A stretch of DNA of 64,000 bases from Nonomuraea sp. SYSU D8015 (GTDB taxonomy: Bacteria > Actinomycetota > Actinomycetes > Streptosporangiales > Streptosporangiaceae): positions 62,001-126,000 of the forward strand of contig NZ_VJYI01000002.1 in the NCBI RefSeq assembly GCF_008065375.1, given 5' to 3'. The notes under the pieces were generated by a model, which was given only the letters and a program-made list of their open reading frames with translations, made no database searches and was not told the origin of the DNA. Positions 60,811 through 64,000 of the stretch are shown here, in pieces. The position numbers were made by a program, and so were the translations under genes. How positions within the stretch are numbered: position 1 is the first letter of the stretch; the number at the start of each line of letters is the position of its first letter.

Positions 60811-62970
60811 CTAGGACTGGCTGAGTGAGCGCACTCGTGGAATCGTCAGATGAAACTCTGCCCCTCCCAGCTCACCGGTCGCTACTGCGACAACTTTTCC
60901 TCGCAAGTCAGCGACTACATCGCGAACGATTGTTAGCCCTAGCCCCGTACCACCCTCTCTGGTACTAAATCCTGGCAGCCAGACCTCCTCTGTTGTTAGC
61001 CCACGTATACCAGTCCCGTTATCAATGAAGGAAAGATGAACAGTCTCCGGGCTGAGATCACACCTGATGATGAGAACTTTCGCCAAATCATCCATTGGAC
61101 TGGCCGGTCCTCCTGGCTGCGCAAGAGGAGGAGATGCGGTCGTTGTGAATTCAGCCACTGCGTTAGCCAAGATGTTCGCCACAACTGCTTCCACTGACGC
61201 AACGGTAGCATTTATCTTTGCTGCGTCGGTTGGCATTTCGAGTCGTACTTCGACCTGCGCATCATCCAAATACGGCTTGAACGTCTGTAGAAGCTCGCTG
61301 ATCACTGGCTGAATCTCCACAACGCCAGGTCGACGTTTGCGATTCTTCAATAGCTTAAGTGGAAGTTCAGCGAAGGTCCTAAGTGAGCCAACGGCCTTTT
61401 CGATCAGGGAAACAGGCTTGCCAAGGATCCTCTCATAATCATCAGCAAGAGTATGCTGGCCTCGTCGTTTGATAGTCTTAATCATCTGCTCGATTGAGTC
61501 GACGGGGCGGAGAGTTTCGTGTGCGAACACCGCAGTAGTCGTTCCTACTGTTGCGAGGGTCCTATAAAGAGCTAGGTCGTTCTCTATCACTGCAATGCGC
61601 TCTTGGAACGCCTCACGCTCCTGTTGTACCGCCTTGCGGACGATTTGCCGTGTTTCTCTGGGCGCACTTTGGAGGGCGCGGTCAACTGCGTCTTGCGCCT
61701 CTTTAATTTTGGTCTTTACGGTCTTCTTCTTGGCTGCGTTGTCCCTATCGCGCCATTGAATTCGTGTAGTAGCCGCCCACTCTAGAACTGCTCGAATGAA
61801 CTCACGAAGCTCACGAAACGATAGATTCTCTACATAGCCACTTCGATCGGTTTTGGGGACTAGGCGGTTCTCTCCATCTCCGAGGATTACTCTTCCGACA
61901 GAGGTGTTTGTTGCAGGCCGTAGTTCTGGATTTGATGTCCGGAGTGCGTTCATAGCGACCCAGTCATTTCCTGGATCTCCGTAGGGATGAACACGAAGTC
62001 CTCTATGATAGAGGTGGAGTCCTCCGAATTGTTTGAGCCAGTTACTCACAGTCTTCTGCAGGCCCGGGATTCGATGCCCATCTGGACCATAAGAGACTGT
62101 GTTCAAATTGAACATCCACAGTTCGAGTTGAGCAGCGGGTGGTGACATAAACTGTGGTGTAGCCCCCGCCCTATAGTCAGGGCTATGGCGTATCACCTTG
62201 TCTGTTTCTGCCTCCGCCAGCACCTTGCCGTGGCGGTCTACGAGTGACGCCACTATAGCGCCATCCACGTTGAGGCGGGCCCTGAGAACGAAGTCGCAGA
62301 TCTCAAAGAACCCGTGGCCTACAAGTTTTTCCATCGCAGAGAATTCAGGCGATCTAAGTTCGGCCTTGAATCCCGTATTTGAATTTGGGAATGGGCCTGT
62401 TAGCATCACCAGCGAGCGTGCGAGTCTCTCTACGTCGTTGTTTGTGAATTCTGTAGCTACGTTAGAAATCTCAATTGTGGTCCCCGGCGGCTCTGTCGTC
62501 CCCGCTCTGATAATGGTCAGATCTATGTCCTCGACCGCTACGGCCGACTCGAACAGATCCCAGTTGATGACCAGTTGGTACTCTACGCCAGGTTCAGAAC
62601 GTGGCCGAGTTCGTAGTTCGACCTGCCGGCCCAACCGTAGTGCAGCTAGTCGCCCTAGGCCCTTTTCGCCGACTTTTCGCCGCCCCCCTGGGGTGTACTC
62701 GCTATCCACCTTGCCTGAGCGTCCTAGCAGGAGGAACCCATCATGTATCTCGCGTGGCGTCATTCCGTCGCCAACGTCGCTTACTTTAATCGTTCCACCC
62801 GGAGTCTCAACGTTTATCAGCTCAATGACACACTTCGTTGCATCAGCATCATATGAGTTGCGTACGAGCTCGATGATGCCAAGGTCTGGATGCGGCACGA
62901 GTTCCTCGCCCAGACGTCGTAGAATCTCCGGCGCGAAACGCATTCTCGCCAGGCTAGATTTCTCAGGCAT
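60811..62970 (-). CDS. Dual GHKL ATPase: Hsp90/MutL-like N-terminus and histidine-kinase-like C-terminus
   Basis: A 719-residue soluble protein. The N-terminal GHKL domain has Glu34 and Asn38 (IIELVRNSYDADA), the DxGDGM loop (residues 65-70) and the lid GEKGLGR (101-107), as in MutL/MORC/Hsp90. After a coiled-coil region (EAQDAVDRALQ...QQEREAFQERIAV) comes a second, histidine-kinase-like module: a phospho-acceptor-like box FAHETLRP (His484), N box near Asn599-Asn603, DNGTGI (650-655) and GGTGLGLTIV (673-682). There are no membrane segments. It is flanked by a methylase and a receiver gene in one operon. Confidence 0.8.
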   Translation of the reverse strand: MPEKSSLARMRFAPEILRRLGEELVPHPDLGIIELVRNSYDADATKCVIELINVETPGGTIKVSDVGDGMTPREIHDGFLLLGRSGKVDSEYTPGGRRKVGEKGLGRLAALRLGRQVELRTRPRSEPGVEYQLVINWDLFESAVAVEDIDLTIIRAGTTEPPGTTIEISNVATEFTNNDVERLARSLVMLTGPFPNSNTGFKAELRSPEFSAMEKLVGHGFFEICDFVLRARLNVDGAIVASLVDRHGKVLAEAETDKVIRHSPDYRAGATPQFMSPPAAQLELWMFNLNTVSYGPDGHRIPGLQKTVSNWLKQFGGLHLYHRGLRVHPYGDPGNDWVAMNALRTSNPELRPATNTSVGRVILGDGENRLVPKTDRSGYVENLSFRELREFIRAVLEWAATTRIQWRDRDNAAKKKTVKTKIKEAQDAVDRALQSAPRETRQIVRKAVQQEREAFQERIAVIENDLALYRTLATVGTTTAVFAHETLRPVDSIEQMIKTIKRRGQHTLADDYERILGKPVSLIEKAVGSLRTFAELPLKLLKNRKRRPGVVEIQPVISELLQTFKPYLDDAQVEVRLEMPTDAAKINATVASVEAVVANILANAVAEFTTTASPPLAQPGGPASPMDDLAKVLIIRCDLSPETVHLSFIDNGTGIRGLTTEEVWLPGFSTREGGTGLGLTIVRDVVADLRGKVVAVATGELGGAEFHLTIPRVRSLSQS

Positions 62971-63003
62971 GATATTCCACTTCGATCTGGCGTTCCCTAA
63001 GGT

Positions 63004-64000
63004 TCACGGCATATCTTCTAGTCGATTCATAGGGACGTAGATGCTCGGATCATCGCATAGAGCGAGCGGCAGGTCTAGTAGCGCTGTCTTGGTTAGGTGA
63101 CGAGTGCGGATACGTTCATCAAGCCAGGAGGTTACATCGGACGCCTCAAGCAGGCGCTTGAGGCGCGCGCACGAGAGCTGCCTAAGATCCTTCGGCTTGA
63201 CGATGACGAGATGATTCTCTACAGCCACTTCACCCAGCGATGCATCGATGATCGAAACTGACAGGCGCTTTCCCGGCGTACGGGTAGGTGCTGATGTGCG
63301 GCGGAGGACTAGAAAGGGAGCCTTGTGGAGTCTCCCATTGAAATGACGCTTCGGGGCCTCCGTCACCGTCGCGCCGACGGGCACGTCCTGGACAGTCAAA
63401 TATGGGACTAGAGGACCTTCGACTGCATGCCTATGCGGCACAACGTCGCCGATAGAAATGTCGGCTACATCGCCTAGTCGACGACGCGTATCTGTCGACT
63501 GCTGTCTTTCGTACCAGGTATGCTTCTCGGCGTGACGTGTGATGTGGTTAGTCTTCCTCTGAAAATGTGCTATGAAGACGTCAACGTCCGTCCATGGGTC
63601 AAAGAGTCCGACTGGCTCTAGTCTTATTATCTTCGCTACCTGTTCCACCTCCGCCCTCCAGCGCGCATAGCGGCTCCCCGACCGTAGAACATCAGGGAGA
63701 ACAGTGGCTATTCGTGTGCCCGAATCAGATCTCCGGAGAACCTCAAGCGTGAATGGAGCTGCCTGTGACGCTAGCCCTTCGCCCCAGCTCTGCGGCTCAG
63801 GCAAAGACACGCGCGCAAAGGGTGGATTCAAAAGTATCAAGCGTATGCCCGAATAGTTTGCATTTTTTTCTAGCCCGTCTCCTTGGCGGATATTTTTTAG
63901 CTCCGGAATATTTTGCATGCTATCGATTCCCGCTCTGGCTTTGAGTGCCAGCTTAAGTCGATTGCGGGCAACCTCGGCTAGAATGCCGATCTTATCTATA
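63004..64000 (-). CDS. N6-adenine DNA methylase with specificity-like C-terminus (partial)
   Basis: The frame is open to the right edge, so the gene starts outside the window; ATG 63,918 is internal. IRLILLNPPFARVSLPEPQS carries motif IV NPPF of adenine-N6 methyltransferases. The preceding part (AEVARNRLKLALKAR, then NIRQGDGL) fits a Rossmann methylase. The C-terminal half (LGDVADISIGDVVPHR, YLTVQDV, FLVLRRTS) looks like a target-recognition domain of HsdS type. This is typical of type I-like or type IIG enzymes. The stop lies 33 bp before the dual ATPase gene. Confidence 0.75.
   Translation of the reverse strand, partial: IDKIGILAEVARNRLKLALKARAGIDSMQNIPELKNIRQGDGLEKNANYSGIRLILLNPPFARVSLPEPQSWGEGLASQAAPFTLEVLRRSDSGTRIATVLPDVLRSGSRYARWRAEVEQVAKIIRLEPVGLFDPWTDVDVFIAHFQRKTNHITRHAEKHTWYERQQSTDTRRRLGDVADISIGDVVPHRHAVEGPLVPYLTVQDVPVGATVTEAPKRHFNGRLHKAPFLVLRRTSAPTRTPGKRLSVSIIDASLGEVAVENHLVIVKPKDLRQLSCARLKRLLEASDVTSWLDERIRTRHLTKTALLDLPLALCDDPSIYVPMNRLEDMP

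Overview
The window is high-GC actinobacterial DNA, probably from a filamentous actinomycete. The signs are strong G/C third-position bias, GTG starts, leaderless -10/GTG promoters, twin-arginine and lipobox exports, many TetR, LacI and LAL-type regulators, and sugar ABC operons without their own ATPase. It contains accessory DNA with many broken genes and ends in a block that is clearly richer in A/T (about 58.9 kb to the right edge).

Region by region. (1) 0-14.6 kb: small redox, transport and regulator units. These are an acetyltransferase-TetR-MFS operon, a TetR gene facing a truncated DUF4267 gene, a cation/proton antiporter, two cupins, an AhpD-like protein, a quinone oxidoreductase and an NmrA-like protein, mixed with gene debris (sulfite-oxidase-like, IS5, sulfotransferase, SDR and alcohol dehydrogenase fragments). 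(2) 14.7-25.5 kb: a coherent inulin/difructose-dianhydride locus. It encodes an exported GH91 inulin fructotransferase, an ABC importer, a DUF2961/GH172 enzyme, a GH32-like hydrolase, a fructokinase and two LacI regulators. A nearly identical 18-bp operator lies at two promoters. (3) 25.5-31 kb: a tRNA-terminator-like repeat, a DUF6461-like gene, an ECF sigma factor with its membrane partner, and a dead CBASS locus (CD-NTase and E2-like remnants). (4) 31-42 kb: esterase, two large LAL regulators interleaved with related alpha/beta hydrolases, and a TetR-controlled pair of oxidoreductases. (5) 42-47.7 kb: frameshifted DUF3500 lipoprotein, GH6, class V aminotransferase and azoreductase remnants, then DsbA/HxlR.

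(6) 47.8 kb to the right edge: this looks like an integrated island. At 47,793-47,839 there is the 3' half of a tRNA-Tyr gene on the minus strand, followed by its terminator, which is the usual scar of site-specific integration. To its right lie a SUKH/SMI1 protein, small immunity-like or orphan genes, an IS256-family element with a perfect 8-bp target duplication that is itself split by an IS3-type element, a second IS256-family element in a DUF4279 gene, a 151-bp palindrome, a P-loop kinase, and a minus-strand operon in A/T-richer DNA. That operon encodes a DNA adenine methylase with a specificity-like C-terminus, a protein with two GHKL ATPase domains resembling a histidine kinase, a receiver-domain protein and an MBL-fold hydrolase. 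I consider it the best candidate for an undescribed (probably defence) system; its upstream end is outside the window.

All functional names come from reading motifs and recalled family sequence; no database search was run. Frameshifts are as they appear in the given sequence and could include sequencing errors.
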